Positions 26,527 to 35,953 of a stretch of 64,000 nucleotides of DNA are shown here, in pieces. The DNA comes from Arthrobacter sp. AQ5-05. GTDB taxonomy: Bacteria > Actinomycetota > Actinomycetes > Actinomycetales > Micrococcaceae. The stretch is taken from assembly GCF_003287975.1 (NCBI RefSeq), contig NZ_QMKQ01000020.1:1-64000 (forward strand), given 5' to 3'. The translations under genes were made by a program, and so were the position numbers. How positions within the stretch are numbered: position 1 is the first letter of the stretch; each line of letters opens with the position of its first letter. The notes beneath the pieces are model-generated. The model was not told the origin of the DNA and ran no database searches. It saw only the letters and a program-made list of their open reading frames with translations.

Positions 26527-27966
26527 ATGAGCCAGCCACCGAACCAAGGTCCGCCGAAACCGCGGCTCGCCCCGATACGCATCACCGTGCCGAGCCGCAG
26601 CGACGCGTTCCTGCGCAAGTTCACCGAGGTCATCGGCGGCCCGCTGGGCAGGCACAGCAGCCCGGGGCGGACCAGCCCCGGATTCTTCACCGTCGAACGC
26701 GTGCTGGTCATCCTCACCGTCATCGCCGCGCTGCTCGCGGTGGTCTCCAAGAACGCTTGCCGGCTCAACGGCTGGGGCGGGACCAATTCGTATGCCTGGG
26801 CCTGCTATTCGGACTGGACCGCGCTCTTCTACGCCCGAGGCTTCGCCGACAACGCCTTCGCGCCCTTCGCCTCCGGCGCCCAGTTCGAGTACCCGGTGCT
26901 GATGTCGGTCGTCGCCTCCTTGACCGCCGTGCTCATCCCGAAAGGTGAATTCGACCGGGCCCTGGCCTTCTTCGACCTGAACTTCTTCCTGGTGGCCGGG
27001 CTGTGGCTGCTGGTGGTCATAGCCACCGCACGCACCGCCGGGCGCCGGCCCTGGGATGCGGCAATGGTGGCCGTGGCCCCGGGTCTGATCCTGGCCTCCA
27101 CCATCAACTGGGACATGTGGGCCGTGGCCTTCCTGGCCCTGGCCATGCTGGCCTGGTCGCGGCAGGCAGTCTTCCTGGCCGGGGTGCTCATCGGACTGGG
27201 CACCGCGATGAAGGTCTTCCCGCTGCTCTTCTTCGGGGCCGTGATCGTGCTGGCCATCCGCACCGGGCGCTACAAGCCGCTGTGGGTTTCCCTGGCCGGG
27301 GCAGCGATGTCGTGGCTGGCGGTGAACCTGCCGCTGGCGGTGATGAACTTCGACGCGTGGAGGCACTTCTTTTCCTTCACCGAGGACCGCGGAGCCGGGC
27401 TGTCCTCCTTCTGGCACATCTGGAACGTCACCGCCGGCGTGGTGCCGGGGATGCTGGCCCTGGGAGCCGGAGCCATCAACGCCCTGGCCTTGGGGCTCTT
27501 TGTGGCCAGTTGCGCGGGGATCGCCTACCTGGGGTTGCGCGCGCCGGTGGCCCCGCGGCTGAGCCAGCTGGTGTTCCTCATCGTCGCCTCCTTCATCCTG
27601 TTCAACAAGGTCTACTCCCCGCAGTTCGTGGTGTGGCTGATCCCGCTGGCGGCACTGGCCTGGCCCAAGTGGAAGGATTTCCTCATCTGGCAGCTCTTCG
27701 AGGTGCTGCACTTCTGGGCCATCTGGATGTACCTCTACGCCACCACCGCCGACATCAAGGCCTCCAACACGTTCCCCACCTCCTTCTACGTGTTTGCCGT
27801 GCTGGGGCACATGATCGCCACCGGATACCTGATGTACCGGGTGGGCCAGTCGATGTTCGACCCCGATCTGGACCCGGTGCGCCGGGTGGGACAGGAAGAC
27901 CCGCAGGCCGGTGCGTTCGCCGGGGCGGAAGACAGGTTCGTGTTGGGAGCAAGACATGGCGCATGA
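26527..27966 (+). CDS. Polytopic membrane glycosyltransferase, GT87-like
   Basis: A 479-residue protein with a cytoplasmic N-terminus of about 55 residues and around 11-12 transmembrane helices. FEYPVLM, ASTINWDMWAV and GLGTAMKVFPLLF resemble the GT-C fold GT87 mannosyltransferases, which use polyprenyl-phosphate-linked sugars for wall glycolipids. The first external loop (TNSYAWACYSDWTALFYARG) should hold the catalytic aspartate. The end overlaps the next gene by 11 bases. Sugar and acceptor are unknown. Confidence 0.75.
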   Translation: MSQPPNQGPPKPRLAPIRITVPSRSDAFLRKFTEVIGGPLGRHSSPGRTSPGFFTVERVLVILTVIAALLAVVSKNACRLNGWGGTNSYAWACYSDWTALFYARGFADNAFAPFASGAQFEYPVLMSVVASLTAVLIPKGEFDRALAFFDLNFFLVAGLWLLVVIATARTAGRRPWDAAMVAVAPGLILASTINWDMWAVAFLALAMLAWSRQAVFLAGVLIGLGTAMKVFPLLFFGAVIVLAIRTGRYKPLWVSLAGAAMSWLAVNLPLAVMNFDAWRHFFSFTEDRGAGLSSFWHIWNVTAGVVPGMLALGAGAINALALGLFVASCAGIAYLGLRAPVAPRLSQLVFLIVASFILFNKVYSPQFVVWLIPLAALAWPKWKDFLIWQLFEVLHFWAIWMYLYATTADIKASNTFPTSFYVFAVLGHMIATGYLMYRVGQSMFDPDLDPVRRVGQEDPQAGAFAGAEDRFVLGARHGA

Positions 27967-29368
27967 CGCCGCAGTGATCGGGGCCGGACCCAACGGGTTG
28001 GCCGCCGCGGTGACGCTGGCCCGGGCAGGGCTCTCGGTGCGGCTCATCGAGCGCAACGCGACCGTCGGCGGGGCCGCGCGCACCCAGGAACTTGGCTACC
28101 CCGGCGCCTTCCACGACCTGGGCTCGGCGGTGCACCCGATGGCGCTGGTGTCTCCGTTCTTCAGGGAAATCGGGTTGCACGAGCACGTTGGCTTCGTGGT
28201 TCCCGAGATCTCTTTCGCGCACCCCCTTGCCGACGGACGGGCCGGTATTGCCTGGCGGGACCTGGAGCGGACCGTTGCGGCGTTGGGCAGCGAGGGTCCG
28301 GGGTACCGGCGGATCCTGGGACCCGTCGTCGAACGCATGGAAGGGACCGCGGAGCTGTTGCTGAACCCGCTGCTGCGCATCCCGCGGCAGCTTGGTCCGC
28401 TGACCGTCTTCGGGCTGCGCGCCGCCCAGCTCATGGTGCCGGGCCTGGGCACCGGGCGGATCGCCGCGGCGATGATCGCCGGTTGCGGGGCCCACACCGC
28501 TGGCGGCGGGCGCGGACCGGCGGCCACCGGGGCCGGGCTCTTTCTGGCGGCCGCGGCGCACGCGGGCGGCTGGCCGATTCCGATCGGTGGCTCGCAGGCG
28601 ATCTCCGACGCGCTGGCGGGCATGCTCGTCTCGGCAGGCGGCAGCATCGAACTGGACGCCGAGGTCACCGACCTGGCCCAACTCCCCGAAAAGACCATCC
28701 TGTTCGATACCTCGCCCGAGGCCATGGCCGCCATCGCCGGCAGCATCCTGCCGCAGAAGTACACCAAGATCCTCACCGCCACGCGCCGGCCCCCTGGTTC
28801 CTGCCTCATCCACTACGTGCTCAATGCGCCGGTGCCGTGGCGCAACCCGGAGCTTGCCGATGCCGGAACCATCCACCTGGGCGGCACCGCAGCACAGATC
28901 GGGCGGGAGGAACGCCGGGTGCGAACCGAAGTCTCGGCCGCGCCCTACGCGATCGTGTCCCAACCCAGCCGCTTCGATGCCAGCCGGGCCCCGGAGGGCA
29001 AGCATGTGCTCTGGGCCTATTGCCACGTGCCCAACGGAAACCCTGCGGACCTCACCGAAGCGATGAACCACCAGCTGGAGGCAGTGGCCCCGGGATTCAC
29101 AGACACCATCGAATATTCCCAGGCGGTCACCGCCCCGGGACTGGCCGCACAGAACCCCAACCTGGTCGGCGGGGACCTCTCGGGCGGGGCAACAGACATG
29201 CGGGGCATGCTGATCCGCCCCACGCTGTCCACCGATCCGTGGCGGACCCCGGCCAAGGGAATCTACCTGGCCTCCAGCTCGACCCCGCCGGGGCCCTCCG
29301 TGCACGGAATGAGCGGCCACCTGGCGGCGCTGAGCGCCCTGCGCCACGAGTTCGGAATCCAGCGTTAA
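27956..29368 (+). CDS. FAD-dependent oxidoreductase, phytoene dehydrogenase-like
   Basis: A 470-residue flavoprotein. GAGPNGLAAAVTLARAGLSV (residues 8-27) is the dinucleotide-binding fold, ERNATVGGAARTQEL follows it, and PSVHGMSGHLAALSAL near the end closes the FAD site. This is the CrtI/phytoene desaturase-related NAD(P)/FAD protein group, many of which are not involved in carotenoid synthesis. No carotenoid genes are nearby. It overlaps the GT87 gene, so the two may work on one lipid. The start ATG was fixed by the fold. Confidence 0.85.
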   Translation: MAHDAAVIGAGPNGLAAAVTLARAGLSVRLIERNATVGGAARTQELGYPGAFHDLGSAVHPMALVSPFFREIGLHEHVGFVVPEISFAHPLADGRAGIAWRDLERTVAALGSEGPGYRRILGPVVERMEGTAELLLNPLLRIPRQLGPLTVFGLRAAQLMVPGLGTGRIAAAMIAGCGAHTAGGGRGPAATGAGLFLAAAAHAGGWPIPIGGSQAISDALAGMLVSAGGSIELDAEVTDLAQLPEKTILFDTSPEAMAAIAGSILPQKYTKILTATRRPPGSCLIHYVLNAPVPWRNPELADAGTIHLGGTAAQIGREERRVRTEVSAAPYAIVSQPSRFDASRAPEGKHVLWAYCHVPNGNPADLTEAMNHQLEAVAPGFTDTIEYSQAVTAPGLAAQNPNLVGGDLSGGATDMRGMLIRPTLSTDPWRTPAKGIYLASSSTPPGPSVHGMSGHLAALSALRHEFGIQR

Positions 29369-29550
29369 GCCGCGGGAGTCCGCGGAGAAAATGCCCAAGG
29401 AAAAACCTGGATTCCCTTACGCATCCATGGGCTTTGCCGGATTCGGCCTTGAACCGGTGAGGCCCCGGCCGTTCCCGGGAGAACGCTGACGCCTGGACTC
29501 AACCATTCGGTGGAGCCGGCCCGCCAGTGGGCGGCGCTACGCTGGGTGAT

Positions 29551-30852
29551 GTGATCATTCCCGCCGCGCAACCGAGACCAGGTGCCGAACCGCGTTCCCT
29601 TGAAACCCAAGCGGGCTCGGCCGGCGAGATGGTGCTGCGCGTCTTGCGCGTGGGGCTGCACGTCGGGTTCGCCGCGCTGCTGGGCGTCGGACTCATCCGA
29701 GTGTTGCTCTCCGAACCGAGCATGGCCCGGCGGATCACGGCAATCGCCTTGACCGCCCTGCTTGCCGGCCTCTACCTGGCGGGGACCGTCCAGGAGAAGC
29801 GGCATTCCGCCGGCCGCGCACCGAGCACCGTGCGCTGGGCCAAGTGGTGGCTGGCCGGAGTCGTGGTGCTGTGGCTGGTGCTGCTCTACCTGCACGCCGA
29901 CTATTCCTGGTTGGCGTTCCCGCTCTTCTTCCTGCACCTGCACATCCTCGGACCCCGGCACTCGCTCTTTGCCGTCGGCATGCTGACGGCCGCGGTCGTT
30001 GCCGCCGGCTGGTACCACTCCGGATCGCTCGCGCTGCCCCAGGTCCTGGGCCCGGTGGTCGGGGCGATCTTCGCGGTCATCATGGGCATGGCCTACCGGG
30101 CGCTGTACACCGAGGGCGTGAACCAGGCCCTGGCCCTGGACGAGCTGCGCGCCACCCGGGCGGCGCTCGCCGAGGAACAGCACCGCGCCGGGACCCTGGC
30201 CGAGCGCACCCGCCTGGCCCGCGAAATCCACGACACCCTGGCCCAGGGACTCTCCAGCATCGTATTGGTCTCCCGCTCCGCATCGGCGGCCCTGGCCGCG
30301 GGGGACACCCAGGCCGCGGCGGAACGGCTCGAAACCATCGGGGCCACGGCCTCCGAGAACCTGGCCGAGGCGCGCGACTTCGTCGCCGACTTGTCCTCGG
30401 CCGGCGACGGAGCACGCTCCCTGGCCGGGCGGTTGCGCCGGCTCTGCGCTTCCACCGAACGCACCGCAGTGGCCGCCGGCCGCGGATTCGAGGTGGTCTT
30501 CCGGCAGGACGGTACCGCAGCCTCGCTGCCCACGGAGGTCTCGGCCGCACTCTGGCGTGCGGCCCAGTCCGGCTTGGCCAACGTCTCCGCCCACGCCCAC
30601 GCCTCCCGTGCCGTCGTCAGCCTGGGCTACCTGCCCGACGCCGTCACCCTGGACATCTTCGACGACGGGGACGGCATGGACACCGGCGACATCCCGGCCA
30701 AGCCGCGCGCCGACGGCACCGGGTACGGCCTGGCCGGCCTGCGCGAGCGCCTTGGCCTGCTCGGCGGATCCCTGGAGATCGAATCCGTACCCGGGGAGGG
30801 GACGGTATTGGCCGTCCGCATCCCGCTCACCACCGCAGAAAGCAGCTTGTGA
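29551..30852 (+). CDS. Sensor histidine kinase, NarL/DesK type (pair 1)
   Basis: About 433 residues: five or six transmembrane helices (to about residue 195), a HisKA_3 dimerisation region with phospho-accepting His in RLAREIHDTLAQGLS, and a C-terminal ATPase domain with DDGDGMD and GTGYGLAGLRERLG. The stop overlaps the response-regulator ATG (TGATG). GTG 29551 was preferred to GTG 29527 because the extra residues look like leader DNA; either is possible. It probably senses envelope stress, as related DesK-like kinases do. Confidence 0.85.
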   Translation: MIIPAAQPRPGAEPRSLETQAGSAGEMVLRVLRVGLHVGFAALLGVGLIRVLLSEPSMARRITAIALTALLAGLYLAGTVQEKRHSAGRAPSTVRWAKWWLAGVVVLWLVLLYLHADYSWLAFPLFFLHLHILGPRHSLFAVGMLTAAVVAAGWYHSGSLALPQVLGPVVGAIFAVIMGMAYRALYTEGVNQALALDELRATRAALAEEQHRAGTLAERTRLAREIHDTLAQGLSSIVLVSRSASAALAAGDTQAAAERLETIGATASENLAEARDFVADLSSAGDGARSLAGRLRRLCASTERTAVAAGRGFEVVFRQDGTAASLPTEVSAALWRAAQSGLANVSAHAHASRAVVSLGYLPDAVTLDIFDDGDGMDTGDIPAKPRADGTGYGLAGLRERLGLLGGSLEIESVPGEGTVLAVRIPLTTAESSL

Positions 30853-31487
30853 TGCCCAACCTGAAGATCATGCTCGTCGATGACCACCCCGTGGTGCGCG
30901 CGGGCCTGCGCGCGGTCCTCACCGAGCAGGGCGGGTTGTCGGTGCTGGCCGAGGCCGGTGACGGGGCTGCCGCCCTGGCACAGCTCGAACGGCTCAAGAC
31001 CCTGGGCCAGCACGTGGATGTGGTGCTCATGGACCTGCAGATGGACGGCATGGACGGGGTCACCGCCACCGCGAAGATCCGCGCCCAAGGGGGGCCGCCG
31101 GTGTTGATCCTGACCACCTACGACTCGGACGCGGACATCCGGGCGGCGCTGGATGCCGGGGCGGCCGGCTACCTGCTCAAGGATGCCCCGCTGCCCGATG
31201 TGCTGGCGGCGGTCGAAGCAGCGGCGGCCGGGGAACAGGTCCTCTCGGCGGACATTGCCGCACGCATCACCCCCGAGGCGCGTGCCAACTCCACCGACCT
31301 GAGCCCGCGTGAACTCGAGCTGCTGCAGTTGCTGGCCCGTGGGCAGAGCAACAAGGAGATCGCCGGCGAACTGTTCATCTCCCAGTCAACGGTCAAGACG
31401 CACCTGATCCACATCTACGACAAGCTCGGGGTCGATAACCGCACCGCGGCCATCGACAGGGCCCGGGGCAGCCGGCTGATCCGCTAG
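30852..31487 (+). CDS. LuxR/NarL-type response regulator (pair 1)
   Basis: A 211-residue regulator. The receiver domain has DDHPVVRAGLR, the phosphorylated Asp in VVLMDLQMDGMDG, the switch residues LTTYD and the Lys in YLLKDAP. The C-terminal LuxR HTH is LSPRELELLQLLARGQSNKE through STVKTHLIHIYDKLG. It is translationally coupled to its kinase by a TGATG overlap. Targets are not evident. Confidence 0.92.
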   Translation: MPNLKIMLVDDHPVVRAGLRAVLTEQGGLSVLAEAGDGAAALAQLERLKTLGQHVDVVLMDLQMDGMDGVTATAKIRAQGGPPVLILTTYDSDADIRAALDAGAAGYLLKDAPLPDVLAAVEAAAAGEQVLSADIAARITPEARANSTDLSPRELELLQLLARGQSNKEIAGELFISQSTVKTHLIHIYDKLGVDNRTAAIDRARGSRLIR

Positions 31488-31542
31488 GACGGTACGCGGG
31501 CGTCGGCCCCGGATGAGGGCTGTGGCATGCAAGGATGTGGGA

Positions 31543-31989
31543 ATGTGTGCAACCGTCCTGTGGGCCGTCAACCAGGCCGGCTGCACCCCGCGGTTCCGGG
31601 AATGGACCAAGTCGCGTCTCGGGGTCGACCCGGAGCCCAGCCGACGGCATCTCGAGGTACCCGAGCTGGTGGGAAAGACCGCGCGCCTCTTCACGTTGCC
31701 GCTTCAGGTGTGCGACTGCAGCTCGGCCGTGGGTCACGGCAGGGGCAAACCCGACCCGGGGGGCCCGGGCGTCGGGGACCATGTCGACTGGCTGCACGGT
31801 TTGCCGGGGCATTCCCGTTTCACCAGCAGGGTCGCCGTCGTGCGCACCTGGAATCCCGAGGAAACGATTTTCCCGGCAGGAACCACGCGTGTGGACTCCG
31901 CCGAACCAACCGACGAAAAAATCCTGCTGCTTCCCGAGGAAAATCCTTTGGCCATCGATTTCCCTGCGCCCGTCGACTGGTGGTCCTGA
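31543..31989 (+). CDS. Hypothetical protein
   Basis: A 148-residue frame with strong third-position GC and an AAGGA ribosome site seven bases before ATG 31543, which support it as a real gene. It contains ARLFTLPLQVCDCSSAVGHG and RVAVVRTWNPEETIFPAGTT, and ends FPAPVDWWS. Five cysteines are present. No signal peptide or known domain was recognised. It is convergent with the SGNH lipoprotein gene, with only three bases between the stops. Confidence 0.55.
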   Translation: MCATVLWAVNQAGCTPRFREWTKSRLGVDPEPSRRHLEVPELVGKTARLFTLPLQVCDCSSAVGHGRGKPDPGGPGVGDHVDWLHGLPGHSRFTSRVAVVRTWNPEETIFPAGTTRVDSAEPTDEKILLLPEENPLAIDFPAPVDWWS

Positions 31990-31992
31990 CGC

Positions 31993-32802
31993 CTATCGGC
32001 CGGTGCCAGCGGCCTTCGTGCGCAGCGCCTCCAGCATGAGCGGTTCCATCTTGTCCCGCAGATGGTGGTTTCCCGCCACCGAGGGATGCAACCCGTCCGG
32101 TCCCACGAACCGGTCGAGGTCCTCGACGAGCCAGCTCTCGGCGATGGGATCAACGAAACGGGCCCCGGCTGCGTGCGCCGCCTTCTCGAGAACGTCCCGC
32201 AGGGCCAGTCGCCGGGCCTCGGGACGGGTGCTGTAGGCCGGCGGCCCGACCACCAGGAAGGTCGCGTTCGGGGCCTGCTGCCGGGCGGAGGCGTAGATTG
32301 CGGCGATGACCGGGGCCAGGTCCGCAGGGTCGTGTCGCAGGTCGTTGACCGAACCGAAGAACAGCACGAGGTCGGCCTTCGGCGTCACCGCCTGCTCCAC
32401 CTGCCACGCGAAGGTGGTGCCGGTGAGGCCGACGTTCAGGTAGCCGCTTCCGTTCTGTGCGGTGTTGAGGATCTCCAGCGGAGGAGTGTCGTCCCGGTGC
32501 GAGGTGGCGATGAGTTGTGGCCAGGCGTTCGCGGGGCTGGTGCCGAATCCGGTGCTCAGCGAATCGCCAATGACGACCACGTTGCGCACGGGTGACGGCA
32601 ATGCCGAGGTGCGTGTAGACGACGGTGTGGCGGGACCGACCGCTTGGCAGCCGGTGAGGACCAACGCCGCAAACAGGGCCAGCAGCCCAAGGACCGCTGG
32701 CCCTTGCCTGTTCTTTCGGCGGGCCGCGACCTTGTCCTTTTCCAGGCCGACGGGTTCCCGGGAACTTCCGCCCACGATGAACCGCCTCAGCCCCTTGGAC
32801 AA
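31993..32802 (-). CDS. SGNH/GDSL hydrolase lipoprotein
   Basis: A 269-residue protein with a lipobox LVLTGCQ near residue 50, so it is likely anchored outside the membrane. The SGNH blocks are VVVIGDSLSTGFG (Ser nucleophile), GSGYLN (Gly), LFFGSVNDLRHD (Asn) and DGLHPSVAG (Asp/His pair). Such enzymes remove acyl groups from polysaccharides or lipids. The start TTG 32802 has GGGAAGAA before it and overlaps the upstream gene by 16 bases; GTG 32775 is an alternative. Confidence 0.82.
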   Translation of the reverse strand: MSKGLRRFIVGGSSREPVGLEKDKVAARRKNRQGPAVLGLLALFAALVLTGCQAVGPATPSSTRTSALPSPVRNVVVIGDSLSTGFGTSPANAWPQLIATSHRDDTPPLEILNTAQNGSGYLNVGLTGTTFAWQVEQAVTPKADLVLFFGSVNDLRHDPADLAPVIAAIYASARQQAPNATFLVVGPPAYSTRPEARRLALRDVLEKAAHAAGARFVDPIAESWLVEDLDRFVGPDGLHPSVAGNHHLRDKMEPLMLEALRTKAAGTGR

Positions 32803-33434
32803 TATTCTTCCCGAGCCAATGCCGCCGGGGAACCGGCCGGCTCTTCGGGAGCCAAGGTGCAGTCGAGGATGCCGGACTCGGTGTTGTTCCAGGTGTGGAG
32901 CGTTCCGCGGGCTTCTTCGGTCCCGCAGGCCAAGGTGAAGGGCAGACTCGCCTCCTCGACGGCACGGTAGGTCACGATCCTGCCCTCTCCTTCGACGTCC
33001 TGGAAGGTCGTTTCCAGCGATTCAACCCCGGACAGGAGGCCGTCCACGGGAAAACCTATGTCCTCGCTGATCGTCCCGGTGAAACGAGCCATGTCTTGGG
33101 GGCCTTCGTCTTCGAAAGTGATGAGCGGGCTGTAGGCTCCGTCCAGGAGTGTGGTGCCGGAGATCCCTCCCGGACCCGTATCCACAGCCATGACTGCGAA
33201 GACCTTCCAGCCTTCGACGAGTGCCTCTCCTGCCGTGGCGACGGGATCCCGGCAGTCCTCCCAACCGGGGGGAATCGCGGAGGCCGACTGGATTGGTGCG
33301 GGGACCGAGGGGCTCGGGATCGCCACGGGTTCGGGTGCATCCAGCGGGACGCAGCCGGCAAGCAGCAGGGCTGCTGCCCCGAGCCAGGGGATGACCAGGG
33401 CAGGCCTTGCCGCGCCGCGATCAGTTGCCTTCAT
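32787..33434 (-). CDS. Putative lipoprotein
   Basis: A 215-residue protein: MKATDRGAARPALVIPWLG leads into the lipobox LLLAGC at about residue 30. The mature part starts with a proline/serine linker, then a globular region of about 170 residues with three or four cysteines (WEDCRDP, LACGTEE, GILDCTL). No family was recognised. It overlaps and is probably co-transcribed with the SGNH lipoprotein, which suggests both act at the cell surface. Confidence 0.7.
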   Translation of the reverse strand: MKATDRGAARPALVIPWLGAAALLLAGCVPLDAPEPVAIPSPSVPAPIQSASAIPPGWEDCRDPVATAGEALVEGWKVFAVMAVDTGPGGISGTTLLDGAYSPLITFEDEGPQDMARFTGTISEDIGFPVDGLLSGVESLETTFQDVEGEGRIVTYRAVEEASLPFTLACGTEEARGTLHTWNNTESGILDCTLAPEEPAGSPAALAREEYCPRG

Positions 33435-33505
33435 CGATATCCCCCTGATATGGCTCGTTGGCCCCAACCTATACCGCGGATGCCGGCGAACCCCGCAAGG
33501 TGCCC

Positions 33506-34579
33506 TCAGTGTTGGTGCGGAGCGTCCCACGGCCCGGGCTGCACCCAGGGTCCGGGTGCGGCGGGCACCGGTGCCGGTGCCGGCGGAACGGACCGGCGCT
33601 GGATGTTGCGCTTGTTCGCCAGCTTCACGATGACCAGGACGAACACCGAGGTGGTGATGATCGAGGCGATCAGGCTTGGCAGGTCGCTTTCGGTGGCGCT
33701 GACATCGACCAGCCCGATGGCACCCAGGGCGAAGATGACGGAGTTGTTCACCACGTGCAGCGCGATGGCTGCCTCCAGCCCCCCGGTGCGCCAGGCCAGC
33801 CAGCCGGCTGCCAAGGCGAAGAAGCCCACGTCCAGCTGCCCGTAGATGTCATACATGTGCCCGGCCATGAACAACGGGATGGGCAGGAGGATCGCGAAGG
33901 CGGGGTGGCGCAGCCAGCCGCCGATCAGCTGCATCAGGTATCCGCGGAACACGTACTCCTCGGCCGTGGCCTGGAACGGAACCAGGAGCAAGGTCAGGAC
34001 CAGCATGAGCCACATGTCGGGTGCGTTGAAGTCCGGGGCGATGCCGTTCCCCGCCACTGCATCAACGGCGAAGGAGAGCCCGAAGCCCAGTGCCAGGACC
34101 GCCAGGGCCACGGCCATGCACCGGCCCAGCCAACCCCAGCGCATGCGCCCGGCGACCGAGGTCATCGAGCCGACCTTCTGCACGTTCATCATCCGGGTGG
34201 CCAACAGGATCACCGGCAGCATCACGATCAGGGTGGCCATGGAGAATATGAAGATGGCCGGGTCGGACATGTCGATGTTGGTCGTGTCCATGACGACCGC
34301 ATCCATGGCGGCCTCCAATTCCGGGTTGTCGAGCACGACGACAACGAAAACGATCCCCGCCAGCAGCATGATGCCCACGTACAGGCCCAGGGCGATGAGC
34401 CCCACCATCAGCGGCTTCCACCAGCGATAGGCGCCATAGGTGCGGGCCATCCGGTGGTACTCCAGCGGCTCGGCCGGGACGGGTGCAGGGGCCGGGACCA
34501 CCGGACCCCGGTAGGCGGGGTGGGCTCCGGGCAGCGGGCCGTGGGCCGGCGGCGGATACGGCGGTGGAATGGTGTTCAT
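33506..34579 (-). CDS. CPBP-family intramembrane metalloprotease
   Basis: A 357-residue membrane protein with a proline-rich N-terminus (about 40 residues) and about eight helices. The Abi/CPBP motifs are EEYVFRG (Glu pair and Arg), FMAGHMYDIYG (His), and IALHVVNNS (His...Asn). These place it with Rce1-like glutamate proteases. The C-terminus is again proline/alanine-rich. Substrates are unknown. In actinobacteria such genes often sit beside regulators of envelope stress, and two kinase pairs flank this region. Confidence 0.85.
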   Translation of the reverse strand: MNTIPPPYPPPAHGPLPGAHPAYRGPVVPAPAPVPAEPLEYHRMARTYGAYRWWKPLMVGLIALGLYVGIMLLAGIVFVVVVLDNPELEAAMDAVVMDTTNIDMSDPAIFIFSMATLIVMLPVILLATRMMNVQKVGSMTSVAGRMRWGWLGRCMAVALAVLALGFGLSFAVDAVAGNGIAPDFNAPDMWLMLVLTLLLVPFQATAEEYVFRGYLMQLIGGWLRHPAFAILLPIPLFMAGHMYDIYGQLDVGFFALAAGWLAWRTGGLEAAIALHVVNNSVIFALGAIGLVDVSATESDLPSLIASIITTSVFVLVIVKLANKRNIQRRSVPPAPAPVPAAPGPWVQPGPWDAPHQH

Positions 34580-34712
34580 GCCACCATTCTGTATCAGCCG
34601 GTGCCCTGTTGGCCTCGACAATTCGGACGATCTTTGCGCTTTGGCCGGGGCAGCGGAATGTGGTCCTTTCGGCCGATACCCGCGCGTTCGCGCCGCCGGT
34701 AACGTTAAGCCA

Positions 34713-35948
34713 ATGACCACAGTGAATGCAGCAACCACCAAGGCATCGATGCTGCGCGCAATCCTCGCGCATTCGTGGCGCCTGGGCCTGGGGCTGCTGC
34801 TGGGGTTCCTGGGTTTCGGGATGGTCTACGAGGAGTATTCCCCCGACAACCCCGCGGACGTGGATGCGGTGGGGCTCGTGATCGGGTTGGACATCCTCTG
34901 CGGGCTGGCGGCATTCGTGCTGTACCCGTTCCGCCACCGATTCCCCGTGCCCGTGGTGGCGGCCCTCGTACTGCTTTCCATCCCCTCCGCATTCGCCGCC
35001 GGCATCACCATGATGGGGGTGGTGTCCCTGGCCACCCGGCGCAAGCCGTGGGAAATCGCAGGGTTCTGCGCATTGTTTCTCGGTTCGATGCTGGTCGGCG
35101 AACGCCTGGCCGCAACGGTGCTGATTCCGGTGGGCGAGGCCTTGGCTTGGTGGGAAACCGTCCTCACGGCACTGGTGCTGATCGCCGTCATGGTGCTCAG
35201 CGGCATGTACATCGGGGGACGGCGGCAACTGGCTGCCGCGCAGCGCGAGCAGCTGCACAGCGCCCAGCGGGAGCGGGAGGCGCAGATCCACGCGGCCAAG
35301 GCGGACGAGCGCACCCGCATTGCCCGGGAGATGCATGACGTCCTGGCGCACCGGCTCTCGCTGGTTGCCCTGCATTCCGGTGCCCTGGAATACCGCAGCG
35401 ACCTATCGCCGGAGGAAACCCGGCAAACGGCCGGCGTCATCCGGGAGAACTCGCACCTGGCCCTGGGCGAGCTGCGCGAGGTGCTGGGCATGTTGCGCGA
35501 CCCCAACACGCTGTGCGAGGACGAAGCGGCCAGGCCGCAACCCACGCTGGACCAGCTGGAACAGGTCCTGGCCGACAGCCGGGCCGCCGGCACCGCAGTC
35601 AACCTCGAGCTGGAGCCCGAAACCCGGGAACGGCTGGGCACCCTGCCGCAGAGCACCGGGCGCCACCTGTACCGGATCATCCAGGAGGTGCTGACCAACG
35701 CCCGCCGCCACGCGCCCCGGGACGCGGTCAGGCTTCAGATCAGCGGCGGGGAGAGGTTGTTCCTGCGGGCATCCAACAGGCTGGCCGTCGGGCAGCGGGA
35801 CGCTTCCGGGGCGGGGAACCTGCCCGGATCGGGCCTGGGGTTGACCGGCCTCGCCGAGCGGGTCCGGCTGGCCGGCGGGGAATTGCTGATCGAGCCGAAG
35901 AACCAGGGTGAATTCGTGTTGAAGGTGTGGTTGCCGTGGGGAACGTAG
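34713..35948 (+). CDS. Sensor histidine kinase, NarL/DesK type (pair 2)
   Basis: A 411-residue kinase with four or five transmembrane segments (to about residue 160), a linker coiled coil rich in Gln/Arg/Glu (RRQLAAAQREQLHSAQRERE), the phospho-His in RIAREMHDVLAHRLS, and an ATPase domain ending GSGLGLTGLAERVRLAGG. ATG 34713 gives MTTVNAATTK. The response regulator starts five bases after its stop. The coiled coil between membrane and H-box is the typical DesK signal-relay part. Confidence 0.87.
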   Translation: MTTVNAATTKASMLRAILAHSWRLGLGLLLGFLGFGMVYEEYSPDNPADVDAVGLVIGLDILCGLAAFVLYPFRHRFPVPVVAALVLLSIPSAFAAGITMMGVVSLATRRKPWEIAGFCALFLGSMLVGERLAATVLIPVGEALAWWETVLTALVLIAVMVLSGMYIGGRRQLAAAQREQLHSAQREREAQIHAAKADERTRIAREMHDVLAHRLSLVALHSGALEYRSDLSPEETRQTAGVIRENSHLALGELREVLGMLRDPNTLCEDEAARPQPTLDQLEQVLADSRAAGTAVNLELEPETRERLGTLPQSTGRHLYRIIQEVLTNARRHAPRDAVRLQISGGERLFLRASNRLAVGQRDASGAGNLPGSGLGLTGLAERVRLAGGELLIEPKNQGEFVLKVWLPWGT

Positions 35949-35953
35949 GCGAA

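Noticed and set aside
26062-28083. Long minus-strand frame over the GT87-like gene
   Set aside because: Low-complexity His/Gln/Gly-rich translation typical of antisense of a high-GC gene; the plus-strand protein has clear membrane helices.
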